Source of the DNA: CAIURC01 sp043777315
GTDB taxonomy: Bacteria > Verrucomicrobiota > Verrucomicrobiia > Chthoniobacterales > Chthoniobacteraceae
DNA length: 64,000 nt
Reading direction: 5' to 3'
Assembly (NCBI GenBank): GCA_043777315.1
Contig: JAYVPW010000097.1
Coordinates: 60,394 to 124,393 of the forward strand
Positions 26,804 through 35,597 of this stretch are shown in pieces. Under the pieces are notes generated by a model. The model ran no database searches. It had not been told where the DNA came from and saw only the letters and a list, made by a program, of their open reading frames with translations. The position numbers were made by a program, and so were the translations under genes. Within the stretch, counting starts at the first letter, position 1. Each line of letters starts with the position of its first letter.

Positions 26804-28101
26804 GCCCGCGCTTCCTCCTGCTTTTCGTCGTGATGCTCACGATGTTGAGCCGGCTGGAGGCGGCGGAATTGCCGGCGCGCAGCGTCAGCAGCTCGAAGCA
26901 ATTCATCGTTTATTGCGACGACCCAGCGCTGCGGAGCCGGGTCACCGGGTTCGCCGAGGAGGTGAAGACCGAGCTGCTCGCGCTGCTCGGCGAGACGGAT
27001 CGCTGGAAGATGCCGGTGGTCATTTCGCTGGTCCGTGCGCCGGCACCGAGCTCCGTGCCGGTGAAGTTCCGGCTCTTCGATTCGCCGGACGGCGCGACCG
27101 TGCAAATCGAAGCGCAGATCGGCGACAACCCCGCGGACATCCACCTTCAAAAGCAAATCGTCCGCGCGGTGCTGCTCGAGATCGAGTATCGCGAACGCGG
27201 CGCGGTGAAGGCCGGCGAACGCTACGTGGAAGCCCCGTGGTGGCTGATCGAGGGGGCGCTCCAGATCTTCCGGGAGCGTGATTTCGGCGTCACGCCGGAC
27301 CTTTTCCAGACGATGATCGCGACGAACAAACTCCCGCCGATCGCCGATTTTCTCGCGCTGAAAGACGACGATCTCGGCGCGACCGCGCGGGCGATGGATG
27401 CGGCGTGCGCGATGTGCCTCGTGCAGTTGCTCATGGAGCAGCCGGGCGGGCGGACAAATCTCGGGCGGCTGGTCCGGCATTGGCCCGACCTTCACGACGA
27501 TCCGGTCGGCGCGCTGACGAAAGAATTCCCCGGCCTCGGCGCGTCCGCCAACGGTCTGCAAAAATGGTGGTCGGTGAATGTCGCGCACTTCTCCGCGGCG
27601 GATCGTTACAAAGGCCTGTCCGCGGACGCGACGGATCAGGCGCTGGCCGCGCTCTTGCAGTTCGAGATCGTGGCGGACAAAGCCGGGAAGAAGCGGAGTT
27701 TCACGATCGAGCAATTCGCCGAATTCGTGAAGCTGCCCGGCAGCAAGGCGGCGATGACCAACCTGCACAACTCGGTCATCGCGCTGAGCACGCGGGCCAA
27801 CGCGCTTTTTCGCCCGATCCTCGCGGACTACGAACATGTCTCCGCGCTACTCGTCCGCGGGAAGACTCGCGGAGTCGCCGAGCGCCTCGACCAGGTGGAG
27901 CGCTACCGCGAATCCGCGATCCGGCGGATGAGCGCGATCGGCGATTATTTGAACTGGTACGAAGCCACGCAGATGGGCACGCGCAGCGATGCGTTCGACA
28001 GCTTCCTCAAAACCGCCAACGAGATTTCCGCGGAGGACGAACGCCTCCGCCGCGACAACCCAATCGCGAAATACCTCGACCAGTTGCAGGAAGAATTCTG
28101 A
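26800..28101 (+). CDS. Exported protein of unknown function
   Basis: 433 residues from ATG at 26800. A signal peptide MSPRFLLLFVVMLTMLSRLEA is followed by a mixed alpha/beta chain, including the APWWLIEGALQIFRERDFG region, which resembles the helix of peptidase-MA-like proteins but has no HExxH. The last third is helical (VAERLDQVERYRESAIRRMS). Operon partner of the zinc-ribbon membrane protein. No function assigned. Confidence 0.72.
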   Translation: MSPRFLLLFVVMLTMLSRLEAAELPARSVSSSKQFIVYCDDPALRSRVTGFAEEVKTELLALLGETDRWKMPVVISLVRAPAPSSVPVKFRLFDSPDGATVQIEAQIGDNPADIHLQKQIVRAVLLEIEYRERGAVKAGERYVEAPWWLIEGALQIFRERDFGVTPDLFQTMIATNKLPPIADFLALKDDDLGATARAMDAACAMCLVQLLMEQPGGRTNLGRLVRHWPDLHDDPVGALTKEFPGLGASANGLQKWWSVNVAHFSAADRYKGLSADATDQALAALLQFEIVADKAGKKRSFTIEQFAEFVKLPGSKAAMTNLHNSVIALSTRANALFRPILADYEHVSALLVRGKTRGVAERLDQVERYRESAIRRMSAIGDYLNWYEATQMGTRSDAFDSFLKTANEISAEDERLRRDNPIAKYLDQLQEEF

Positions 28102-28277
28102 CCCACACCCGCGCGCCATCGCGGGAGGCGCTCAGAGGCTGTGTTAAAAAGTCGGGAACTCCCGCGGCCCTTGCTGGAGCGCGCCGCGCCGTCGGCGCGA
28201 GTCTCTTTAAAATCACTCGTTCGGGCACCGACGGAGCGGTGCGCTCCAATGGTCGCCTGGACTTATTTCAAAGCCTG

Positions 28278-28889
28278 TCAGACCAGTTCGCCGCGCCGGA
28301 CCTTCTCCATGCAGGCGGGGCAGATGCCGTGCGAGAAATCCGTGCCGGTCTGGACGTGGATGAATTCCTCGATCTGGTGCCAGTAGTCCTGGTCGTCGCG
28401 GATGCTCTTGCAATACATGCAGATCGGCAGGAGGCGCTTGAGCTTCTTCACATCTTCGAGCGCGATTTCGAGATCGACCACACGCTTGGCGAGCGCGCGC
28501 TCGAGATCGACGACGCGCTGTCCGACCTTGAGCCGGGCGCGGAGTTCGTCGGGATCGAAAGGCTTGATGACGTAATCGTCCGCACCCGCTTCGAGGCCCG
28601 CGGCGATCTCCTCTTTCTGGCTCTTGGCCGTGAGGAGCACGAGGTAGATATAGGGCCGACCGATGTTCTGCCGGACGCGTTTGCAGACCTCCACACCGTC
28701 CATCTTCGGCATCATCCAATCGAGAATCGCCAGCGACGGCGCATCGTCGCGTTCGAGGATCGCCGCCGCCTTTTCGCCATCCTCCGCGGCGATGACGTCG
28801 AAGCCCCAGTTCGTGAGATTTCGCTCCAGCAAATGCCGGGAAACGTAGTGATCTTCCGCGATCAAAATGCGGGTCGAATCCTGACTCAT
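28278..28889 (-). CDS. Response regulator with C-terminal cysteine-rich output segment
   Basis: 203 residues from ATG at 28889. CheY-like receiver: ILIAEDH acidic pair, phospho-acceptor Asp in LAILDWMMPKMDG, and the Lys in DDYVIKPFDPDEL. A short coiled coil follows (DLERALAKRVVDLEIALEDVKK), then the tail LLPICMYCKSIRDDQDYWHQ and HGICPACMEKV. The two CxxC pairs may bind zinc. I recall this tail from many verrucomicrobial and deltaproteobacterial regulators; its role is unknown and it is not a DNA-binding domain. The gene is divergent from argA. The 176 bases downstream (28102-28277) hold no gene. Confidence 0.85.
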   Translation of the reverse strand: MSQDSTRILIAEDHYVSRHLLERNLTNWGFDVIAAEDGEKAAAILERDDAPSLAILDWMMPKMDGVEVCKRVRQNIGRPYIYLVLLTAKSQKEEIAAGLEAGADDYVIKPFDPDELRARLKVGQRVVDLERALAKRVVDLEIALEDVKKLKRLLPICMYCKSIRDDQDYWHQIEEFIHVQTGTDFSHGICPACMEKVRRGELV

Positions 28890-29053
28890 ACGGCGGCGGG
28901 GAGGTAGCATCACTGAGGTTATCGCAGAGTCGGCGGAATTTGAGCGCATCGGTATGGGGAGATGACTTGGGGCCAAAGAGAGAACGATTTCCGCACCGGC
29001 GTTTTGCGCTTTGCTCGCCTCGCGATTTAGCATCACTACTCGTCTTTCCTTTG

Positions 29054-30361
29054 ATGAAAGTCTCCGATTTGCGCGGCATCCTGCAATACGTTCCTCGCTT
29101 TCGAGATCGAATTTTCGTGGTCGCCGTGGATGGCGAAATCGTCGCATCGCCGAACTTTCAAAACATCCTCCTCGACCTCGCGGTCCTCCGCTCGTTGAGC
29201 ATCAAAGTCGTGCTCGTCCACGGTGCCCGGCTCCAAATCGAACAGCTCGCGGCAGAGCGCGGCGTGACAATTTCCAATGCCGACGGCACGGGCCTGACCG
29301 ACGAAGCGACGCTGAAAATCAGCATCGAAGCCGCGACGAATGTGATGAGCGAAATCATGCAGGGCCTCACTTCCGTGGACCTGCGCGCGGCGTACGCGAA
29401 TGCCATCGTCGCGCATCCCGCCGGCATCATCGGCGGCGTCGATCGCCTCCACACCGGGCGGGTCGAGCGCGTCGATACAAAGTCGCTGCATCTGTTTCTG
29501 GACGAAGGAATCACGCCCGTGATTCCGCCGCTCGGGTTCGACGGCGAAGGCCACACTTTCCGCGTGAACTCGGATGGCATCGCGATCGAAGTCGCCGAGA
29601 CCCTGCAGGCGATGAAGATCATTTTTCTCACCGCGGATTCGCTCGTCGTGAATGGCGAAGTCGTCCGCCAGCTCTCGATCGCGGAGGCGGAGGAGATCGT
29701 CAAAAAGAAGAAGACGCCGGTCGAACCGAAGCTCCTCTCGAAGCTCGACCACGCCGCGCGCGCCTGTCGCCAAGGCATCCCGCGCGTGCATCTTCTCGAC
29801 GGCACGATCGACGAGGCGCTGCTCACGGAAATCTTCAGCCACGAGGGAATCGGCACGATGGTTTACTCGAACGAGTACCAGCAGATTCGCCGCATTTTCA
29901 AAAAAGACGTGCGCGCCGTGATGTCGCTCATCCGGCAGTCCGTGAGCAACGAGGAGCTCGTCCGCCGCACCCGCACCGACATCATCGCGCACCTCGAAGA
30001 TTACTGGGTTCTCGAGATCGACCGTTCGCTCGTCGGCTGCGTGGCGCTCCATTTTTTCCCCGAGGAAAAGCAGGCCGAACTCGCCTGCCTCTACGTGAAC
30101 AAGAACCAGGAAGGCTCCGGCTACGGCCGCAAACTCATGGCCTTCGCCGAGCAACTCGCTGCCGAAAAGGGCGCTAAACACGTCTTCGCGCTCTCGACCC
30201 AGGCCTACAATTACTTCCAGCAAAAAGGCGGCTACACCGAAATCACGCCCGACGAACTCCCGCCCGAACGCCGCAAAAAATGGGAGGCGAGCGCGCGCCA
30301 TTCCAAAGTGATGCGCAAGCCCACCGTCGCCCCCGCCGCCGTCGAGCCGCCGCGTTCGTGA
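29054..30361 (+). CDS. argA: N-acetylglutamate synthase (amino-acid N-acetyltransferase)
   Basis: 435 residues from ATG at 29054. First step of arginine biosynthesis. The N-terminal amino acid kinase-like domain (about 1-285) has KVVLVHGARLQIEQLAAERG and FLTADSLVVNGEVVRQLS. A GNAT acetyltransferase domain follows with CVALHFFPEEKQAELACLYV and the acetyl-CoA loop NQEGSGYGRKLMAFAEQLA. The architecture and the AVMSLIRQSVSNEELVRR linker match E. coli ArgA. The C-terminus has a short Pro/Ala tail. No arg neighbours. Confidence 0.93.
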   Translation: MKVSDLRGILQYVPRFRDRIFVVAVDGEIVASPNFQNILLDLAVLRSLSIKVVLVHGARLQIEQLAAERGVTISNADGTGLTDEATLKISIEAATNVMSEIMQGLTSVDLRAAYANAIVAHPAGIIGGVDRLHTGRVERVDTKSLHLFLDEGITPVIPPLGFDGEGHTFRVNSDGIAIEVAETLQAMKIIFLTADSLVVNGEVVRQLSIAEAEEIVKKKKTPVEPKLLSKLDHAARACRQGIPRVHLLDGTIDEALLTEIFSHEGIGTMVYSNEYQQIRRIFKKDVRAVMSLIRQSVSNEELVRRTRTDIIAHLEDYWVLEIDRSLVGCVALHFFPEEKQAELACLYVNKNQEGSGYGRKLMAFAEQLAAEKGAKHVFALSTQAYNYFQQKGGYTEITPDELPPERRKKWEASARHSKVMRKPTVAPAAVEPPRS

Positions 30362-30380
30362 ATTTACCGCCCCGCAAACC

Positions 30381-32009
30381 ATGACTTCCGCCCTGCTCAT
30401 CGACGGTCTCGTCATCCTCGTTTACTTCGTCGTCGTCATCTCGATCGGCCTCTACAAAGGCCGGGGCGACACTTCGATGGAAGGGTTTGCGACGGGAAAT
30501 CGCAGCATTCCGTGGTGGGCCGTGCTCGCGTCGATCCTCGCGGCGGAGATCAGTGCGGCGACGTTTCTCGGCGCGCCGGGCGAAGGTTACGCGCTGCGGA
30601 ATTTCACCTACGCGCAGCTCGCCATCGGCACGATCCTCGCCCGCGTCATCATCGCGTTTCTCTTCATCAAGCCATACTACGACTACCGCGTCGTTTCGAT
30701 TTACGAGTTCCTCCTCGTCCGATTCGGGACGCAGACGAAGAACGCCGCGTCCGCCGTTTTTCTCGTCACACGCGCGCTGGCCAGCGGCACGCGGCTCTAC
30801 GTCGCGGCAGTCGTGCTGGTGCTCGGATACGAAATGTTCAGCGGGACGAAATTGACGCCTCTCCAGGAAGTTTGGATCTACGTCGGCGCGCTCACATTCC
30901 TCACCGCCGTCACCGCCATTTACACCGCGCTCGGCGGGATCAAGGCCGTCGTCTGGACCGACGTGATTCAGGCCACGATCATGTTTGGCGCGCTCGGCTT
31001 CGCGATTTACACGCTGCTCGGGCACATCCCCGGCGGCTGGGCGGGCGCACAAAAAACGCTGACCGGTTCGCGCGACCTCGCGTTTTTCGACAGCGGAATC
31101 GTCGCCGGCGCGGGCCTCTGGCCGAACATCAAAGGCATTCTGGAAAGCGAATACACGATCTGGGCAGCGATCCTGGGCTCGACGTTTCTGACCATGGCCA
31201 CGCACGGCACGGATCAAGACATGGTGCAGCGAATGTTGACCGCGAAAGATCACGTCCGCAGCCGCTGGGCCCTGATTCTATCAGGCTTGGCGGACCTCCC
31301 CATCGTTCTCTGCTTCCTCCTCGTCGGCATCCTGCTCTGGGCTTTTTACCAGCAGCCCGGGATGCAAAATCCGTTCGCCCACTACATCCTCGAGCAGATG
31401 CCGACCGGCGTGCGTGGCCTGCTCATCGCCGGCATTTTTGCCACCGCGATGGGCTCCCTCAGCACCGCGCTGAATGCTCTCGCGACCAGCTTCACCGAAG
31501 ACTGGTACATGCCCTACATCCGCCCCGGCGCGAGCGATCGGCAGGTCGTCCGCGCGGCTCGATTGAGCACAGTCGCCTTCTCCGCGATCCTCGTCGTGAT
31601 CGGCTCGCTCACCGCTTACGCCGTCATCGTCCTGCACTCGCGCATCATCCCGATCGTGCTCGGGATTTTCGGCTACACGTACGGCTCGCTCCTCGGCGTT
31701 TTCCTCGTCGGCATGCTCACCCGGACGCGCGGCGACAACCGCGGGAATTTGGTCGCGATGCTCTGCGGCTTCATCTTCGTCGCCCTGCTCAGCGGCTTGC
31801 ACAACGATGTCTGGGCGCTGCTGCATCCCGCCCTCGCGGGCGCGGCCAAGCCGCCTCCGCTCTGGAAACCCGAGTGGCTGCCGGCCATCGAATTCCCCTG
31901 GCGGATCACTTTTGGAACGGCCTTGACCTTTGGCATCGCCGTCTGTTTTCGCACCCCGTTGGCGCAAATCGAGGTCGCGAAAGCGCACGTCGCGGCGCGT
32001 GCTGTTTGA
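30381..32009 (+). CDS. Sodium:solute symporter family transporter
   Basis: 542 residues with about 13 membrane segments. SSS-family features include the N-terminal GFATGNRSIPWWAVLASILA with AAEISAATFLG (sodium site region), TALGGIKAVVWTDVIQ, and HGTDQDMVQRMLTAKD, also characteristic. The NRSIPWWAV pattern resembles SGLT-like sugar and sialic-acid carriers, but the substrate cannot be read. It begins 19 bases after argA. Confidence 0.9.
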   Translation: MTSALLIDGLVILVYFVVVISIGLYKGRGDTSMEGFATGNRSIPWWAVLASILAAEISAATFLGAPGEGYALRNFTYAQLAIGTILARVIIAFLFIKPYYDYRVVSIYEFLLVRFGTQTKNAASAVFLVTRALASGTRLYVAAVVLVLGYEMFSGTKLTPLQEVWIYVGALTFLTAVTAIYTALGGIKAVVWTDVIQATIMFGALGFAIYTLLGHIPGGWAGAQKTLTGSRDLAFFDSGIVAGAGLWPNIKGILESEYTIWAAILGSTFLTMATHGTDQDMVQRMLTAKDHVRSRWALILSGLADLPIVLCFLLVGILLWAFYQQPGMQNPFAHYILEQMPTGVRGLLIAGIFATAMGSLSTALNALATSFTEDWYMPYIRPGASDRQVVRAARLSTVAFSAILVVIGSLTAYAVIVLHSRIIPIVLGIFGYTYGSLLGVFLVGMLTRTRGDNRGNLVAMLCGFIFVALLSGLHNDVWALLHPALAGAAKPPPLWKPEWLPAIEFPWRITFGTALTFGIAVCFRTPLAQIEVAKAHVAARAV

Positions 32010-32436
32010 GCGGCGGAGGCGTTTCGATTTTGTGGCGGAAGCGGGATGGTCAACCGGAAAGAGTGTCGGTTTGGAAATAAAGTCGGGGCTTTTTCGGGAA
32101 TGTTCTTGGCGGTCGGAACGACCACTTTTAGTCTCACGCCCGCTTCGGCGGAGGGGGTGAAAACCCCTTGTGAATAACTTGTGAATATCGCCCAAAAACC
32201 ATCCCCCAGTGAACCATCCCCGCCTGCTCAAAGGGCGGGCGGGTGCGAATGCGCTAATGTGACGATGGAATCTACGTTCCACACAGATGCCTTCGACAAG
32301 TCGCTGATTTCCAATGAGTTGCGCGTGGCGTTCAATCGTGTTTCCCGCCGTCTGAGTCACGGCCGCGTGAACTTCGCGCGGCTTTTCAGCCGCTCATTTT
32401 CTCCCCGCTCCCAAACTTCAGCGTCCTCCAGCCACT
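32010..32436. other. Gene-free region upstream of dnaA, probable part of oriC
   Basis: 427 bases without a credible gene. It has a perfect DnaA box in the reverse orientation (TGTGAATAA, 32169-32177), a one-mismatch copy directly after it (TGTGAATAT, 32180-32188) and a perfect box (TGTGGATAA, 32436-32444) over the dnaA start. No long AT-rich block is apparent. The cluster next to dnaA-dnaN suggests the replication origin, but three boxes are few. Confidence 0.5.
32169..32188 (-). promoter_or_regulatory. Tandem DnaA boxes
   Basis: TGTGAATAA (reverse complement of the TTATNCACA consensus) is followed after two bases by TGTGAATAT, differing at the last base. The 11-base spacing puts them on the same face of the helix. 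They lie about 250 bases before dnaA. Confidence 0.6.
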
Positions 32437-32444
32437 GTGGATAA
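32436..32444 (-). promoter_or_regulatory. DnaA box overlapping the dnaA start codon
   Basis: TGTGGATAA is a perfect match to the reverse of TTATCCACA. Its bases 2-4 are the GTG start codon of dnaA (32437). Binding here could block expression of dnaA, an autoregulatory arrangement. The following bases encode Asp-Lys. Confidence 0.6.
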
Positions 32445-33837
32445 ACCCCTTTCGACAGGCCAATTAGCCACCATTTGGAACGAGATTTCCGCGGCCGTAA
32501 AAGCCGAGGTTAGCGCCGACGCTTTCGCGCGCTGGTTCAAGGAAATCGACCTCGTCGCGCTCGACGAACGGAACCTCACCTTGAGCGTTCCAAGCAGCAT
32601 TTTTCAGTTCTTCATCGAGAGCAATTACATGCCGTTTCTGCGCTCCGCGACCATGCTCGCGCTCGGTACGGCCCGGGAGGTGCATTTCGTTTTCAAGGGC
32701 GAATCCGCCGCGCCGCTTGCTCCCGCGGATGCCGAAGTGCAGATCGGCAAAGCCGAGGCCGAACGCGAAAAAATCATGGTCAACCCCGAACCCGAGGAGG
32801 CGGTGCCATCCGCCGCGAATGGGATGAATCCGCGGAACACCTTCGATTCCTTCGTGGTCGGCGCGAACAACCAGTACGGCCACGCCGCTTGCTTCGCGGT
32901 GGCGAATGCGCCCGGCAAAACCTACAACCCGCTCTTCATTTACGGCGGTGTCGGGCTCGGCAAAACGCACCTGATGCAGGCGATCGGCCACCAGATCGCG
33001 GGCCGCAAAAAAGGCGGCAAGGTCTTCTACGTGACGAGCGAGCGCTTCACGAACGAGTTCATCGACGCGATCCAAAACAGTTCGCTCGCGAAGTTCCGCA
33101 AACGCTTCCGCCAGGCCGACGTGCTGCTCATCGACGACATCCAATTTCTCGCCGGCAAGGAGCGCTCGCAGGAGGAATTTTTCCACACGTTCAACACGCT
33201 CTTCGACGGCCACAAACAAATCGTCCTGTCCAGCGATCGCCCCCCGTCGGAGATCGCCAATCTCGAGCACCGGCTCGTCTCTCGTTTCGAGTGGGGCCTG
33301 ACCGCCGAGCTTCAGCCGCCAGACATCGAAACCCGCCTCGCGATTCTTCAAAAAAAGGCCGAGACGCTCGCCGTCAAACTCGAACCCGCGACGCTGCAAT
33401 TTCTCGCCGATCGCATCCGCACCAACGTCCGCCGCCTCGAAGGCGCCCTCATGCGCGTCGCTTCTTTTGCCTCGCTCAGTGGCCACGCGCCGACCCCGGA
33501 ACGCATCGAGCAATTGCTGAAAGACATCCTGCAGGAGGAGGCCCGGCGCGCGATCACGATCGATCAAATCCAACGCCGCGTGGCCGAGCATTTCGACATT
33601 CGCCTCGCCGACATGACGAGCAAACGCCGCCCGCAAAACATCGCCTTCCCCCGCCAGGTCGCGATGTATCTCGCCCGCGAGCTGACCAAGCAATCGCTCA
33701 GCGAGATCGGCGACGCCTTCGGAGGGCGCGACCACGGCACCGTCCTTCACGCGCATCGGCTCGTGAAAGGCAAAATGCTCAGCGAGGAAAAAGTGCGGCA
33801 GGTCGTGTCGTTCCTCGACACCCAACTGCACCGCTGA
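32437..33837 (+). CDS. dnaA: Chromosomal replication initiator protein DnaA
   Basis: 466 residues from a GTG start. Domain I is TGQLATIWNEISAAVKAEVS; a short linker has low-complexity Glu/Ala. The AAA+ domain has Walker A GGVGLGKTH (residues 170-178), Walker B VLLIDDIQFL (from about 229), FNTLFDGHKQIVLSSDRPP and the Arg finger region LVSRFEWGL. Domain IV carries the DnaA signature FGGRDHGTVLHAHRLV near residue 432. Followed by dnaN at 34075. The GTG lies in a DnaA box; no Shine-Dalgarno sequence is visible. Confidence 0.98.
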   Translation: MDKPLSTGQLATIWNEISAAVKAEVSADAFARWFKEIDLVALDERNLTLSVPSSIFQFFIESNYMPFLRSATMLALGTAREVHFVFKGESAAPLAPADAEVQIGKAEAEREKIMVNPEPEEAVPSAANGMNPRNTFDSFVVGANNQYGHAACFAVANAPGKTYNPLFIYGGVGLGKTHLMQAIGHQIAGRKKGGKVFYVTSERFTNEFIDAIQNSSLAKFRKRFRQADVLLIDDIQFLAGKERSQEEFFHTFNTLFDGHKQIVLSSDRPPSEIANLEHRLVSRFEWGLTAELQPPDIETRLAILQKKAETLAVKLEPATLQFLADRIRTNVRRLEGALMRVASFASLSGHAPTPERIEQLLKDILQEEARRAITIDQIQRRVAEHFDIRLADMTSKRRPQNIAFPRQVAMYLARELTKQSLSEIGDAFGGRDHGTVLHAHRLVKGKMLSEEKVRQVVSFLDTQLHR

Positions 33838-33890
33838 ACCAACTGCCGAAAATTACGTCCGGCGTTCGCAACTGCACGGATGACAAGGCG

Positions 33891-33959
33891 AAGCAGGAAA
33901 GCAGAAAAACAGGAATGAAGCGGCAGAATCCGACTTCCTGTTTTCCTGTTTTCCTGCTC
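33891..33959. repeat. Family C inverted repeat, copy 3
   Basis: AAGCAGGAAAGCAGAAAAAC with two changes in the left arm, and TTCCTGTTTTCCTGTTTTCC plus TGCT in the right. Between dnaA and dnaN. The left arm is less regular than the right, so the copy appears to be decaying. Confidence 0.85.
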
Positions 33960-34074
33960 ATCCGATCCGGAAGCGATTGCTGGCAGGCGCGCGCGGTCGT
34001 CCGTCCTCGCTTTCCGGGCAAAAGTGATTGCGTCGCGAAACGCATTCCTTCATCTACACGCATCCGTTTTTCCT

Positions 34075-35169
34075 ATGAAATTTAGCGTCAGCAAAGAGAA
34101 GCTCCTCGAAGGTCTGCAGACCGTCCAAAACGTCGTCAGCACCCGCACCACCCTGCCCATTTTGTCGAACGTTTTGCTGCAAGCGAACGACGGCACCTTG
34201 CGCCTCACCACCACCGATCTCGACGTCGGCGTGAGCGGCACGATCGACGCGCAAATCGAGAAGCCCGGCGCGACCACGCTGCCCGCGAGGCGGCTTGCCA
34301 CCATCGTCCGCGAGCTTCCGGCCAGCGAAATCCAGATCGAAATCGACTCGAAAAACGTCGCCTCGATCCGCTGTGGCCAGAGCTTTTTCAAGATCATGGG
34401 ACTGCCGGAGGAAGAGTTCCCGCCGCTCCCGAAATTCACCGACGCGAAGGAGTTCAAGATCCCGCAAAAAGACCTGCGCGACGCGCTGAAAAAAACCTCC
34501 TACGCGATCTCCACGGACGAGACGCGCTACGTCCTCAACGGCATCCTTTTTTCGTTCAAAGAGAACAAGCTCACGATGGTCGCGACTGACGGTCGGCGGC
34601 TCGCGCTGATCGACCTCGAGATGGAATTTCCGCGCAGCCAGGAGGTCGAAATCATCGTCCCGACGAAGTGCATCACCGAGCTCCAGCGGCTGATGGGGAA
34701 CGAGGGCGAGGTCAAAATGAGCGTCGGCGAAAACCAGGTCGCGTTCGAGATCAACGGCACGCTGCTCGTTTCCAAACTCATCGAAGGCAACTACCCGAAC
34801 TACCGCCAGGTCATCCCCGGCGAGGCGAAAGAGCGCGTCACGCTCGAGCGCGAGCAGTTTCACAACGCCGTGCATCGCGTCTCCCTGCTCGCGAGCGAAA
34901 AGTCGAATTCCGTGAAGCTCGTCTTCACGAAAAACAACATCGAAATCGCCGCGAACACGCCCGATGTCGGCGAAGCGCGCGAGTCGCTTCCGGTCGTTTA
35001 CAAGGGCAAGGATTTCTCCATCGCCTTCAATCCCGAGTTCCTGATGGCACCGCTCAAAAACCTCCCGAACGACGAAATTTACCTCGATATCATCGACGAA
35101 ATGAGCCCCGGCGTGATCAAGATTCAGACCCCGTTTCTCTACGTCCTGATGCCGATGCGCATCAGTTGA
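34075..35169 (+). CDS. dnaN: DNA polymerase III subunit beta (sliding clamp)
   Basis: 364 residues from ATG at 34075 (MKFSVSKEKLLEGLQTVQNV). Three clamp domains are visible: TTLPILSNVLLQA, the LSGSFSVRLP-equivalent TYAISTDETRYVLNGILF region, FVATDGRRLA-like MVATDGRRLALI, and the C-terminal YVLMPMRIS that forms the last strand and hydrophobic cleft. Encircles DNA as processivity factor. Standard neighbour of dnaA, though recF and gyrB do not follow. Confidence 0.98.
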   Translation: MKFSVSKEKLLEGLQTVQNVVSTRTTLPILSNVLLQANDGTLRLTTTDLDVGVSGTIDAQIEKPGATTLPARRLATIVRELPASEIQIEIDSKNVASIRCGQSFFKIMGLPEEEFPPLPKFTDAKEFKIPQKDLRDALKKTSYAISTDETRYVLNGILFSFKENKLTMVATDGRRLALIDLEMEFPRSQEVEIIVPTKCITELQRLMGNEGEVKMSVGENQVAFEINGTLLVSKLIEGNYPNYRQVIPGEAKERVTLEREQFHNAVHRVSLLASEKSNSVKLVFTKNNIEIAANTPDVGEARESLPVVYKGKDFSIAFNPEFLMAPLKNLPNDEIYLDIIDEMSPGVIKIQTPFLYVLMPMRIS

Positions 35170-35251
35170 GAAACGGCGGCAAAATCCTTTGCTTTCCCGC
35201 GCGGCCTCTGCGAAAGGTCTCGCCCCGCTGGTGAAAACCAGCATCCCATTT

Positions 35252-35333
35252 GCTCACGTGGCGGAATTGGCAGACGCGTACGGCTCAGGACCGTATGGGG
35301 TAACCCGTGGAGGTTCGAGTCCTCTCGTGAGCA
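35252..35333 (+). tRNA. tRNA-Leu (anticodon CAG)
   Basis: Acceptor arms GCTCACG and CGTGAGC close the structure, with A as discriminator. The D-arm region has TGGCGGAATTGGCAGACGC, typical of tRNA-Leu. The anticodon loop is CTCAGGA with CAG between a TACGG/CCGTA stem. The variable arm (GGGGTAACCC) is a class II stem, and the T-loop is GGTTCGAGTCC. No CCA is encoded. An antisense reading of this region mimics a protein and should be ignored. Confidence 0.96.
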
Positions 35334-35347
35334 CTTTCTGGCGCGAA

Positions 35348-35456
35348 CGTCAGGTGAACGCCCTCCTTTTTTCAAACCAGTAAAAAGAAATAGGCGGGCA
35401 CCTGACGGGATGGCCGAAGCCCCTCCGCCCGAACGTCCGAAACAGTGATGCCCGCC
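35348..35456 (+). ncRNA. Candidate structured RNA downstream of tRNA-Leu
   Basis: Within the 264-base gap after tRNA-Leu, CGTCAGGTG (35348-35356) can pair with CACCTGACG (35399-35407), and GGCGGGCA (35393-35400) can pair with TGCCCGCC (35449-35456). The two pairings compete for two bases, so they could be alternative folds. A TTTTTT run lies between. No known RNA family is recognised. It may equally be a chance pair or another palindrome remnant. Confidence 0.3.
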
Positions 35457-35597
35457 CGGCGCACCATCGGCCAAGCGCCAGCGGGAACAAAGGCTGCAAT
35501 CGAGCGCAGATTCTGAGCCGGTGTCACGTTTCGCGCGCAACGAGCGCGCCCAAAAGCGCTGCTCCGCCCGCTACTCGGCGGTGACGGACAGCCGCCG

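Noticed and set aside
28102..28277. Possible insertion sequence end (AGAGGCTGTGTTAAAAAGTC)
   Set aside because: No transposase, no matching inverted end and no target duplication found.
32181..32444. Small plus-strand frame just before dnaA
   Set aside because: Overlaps the probable origin and dnaA start, no recognisable protein features.
35341..35460. SRP RNA or fluoride riboswitch
   Set aside because: Key features (GGAA tetraloop domain of SRP RNA; conserved riboswitch core) are not present.
35139..35540. Minus-strand frame with the SREDSNLHGLPHTVLSRTR-type sequence
   Set aside because: Well-known false protein made by translating tRNA-Leu on the opposite strand.
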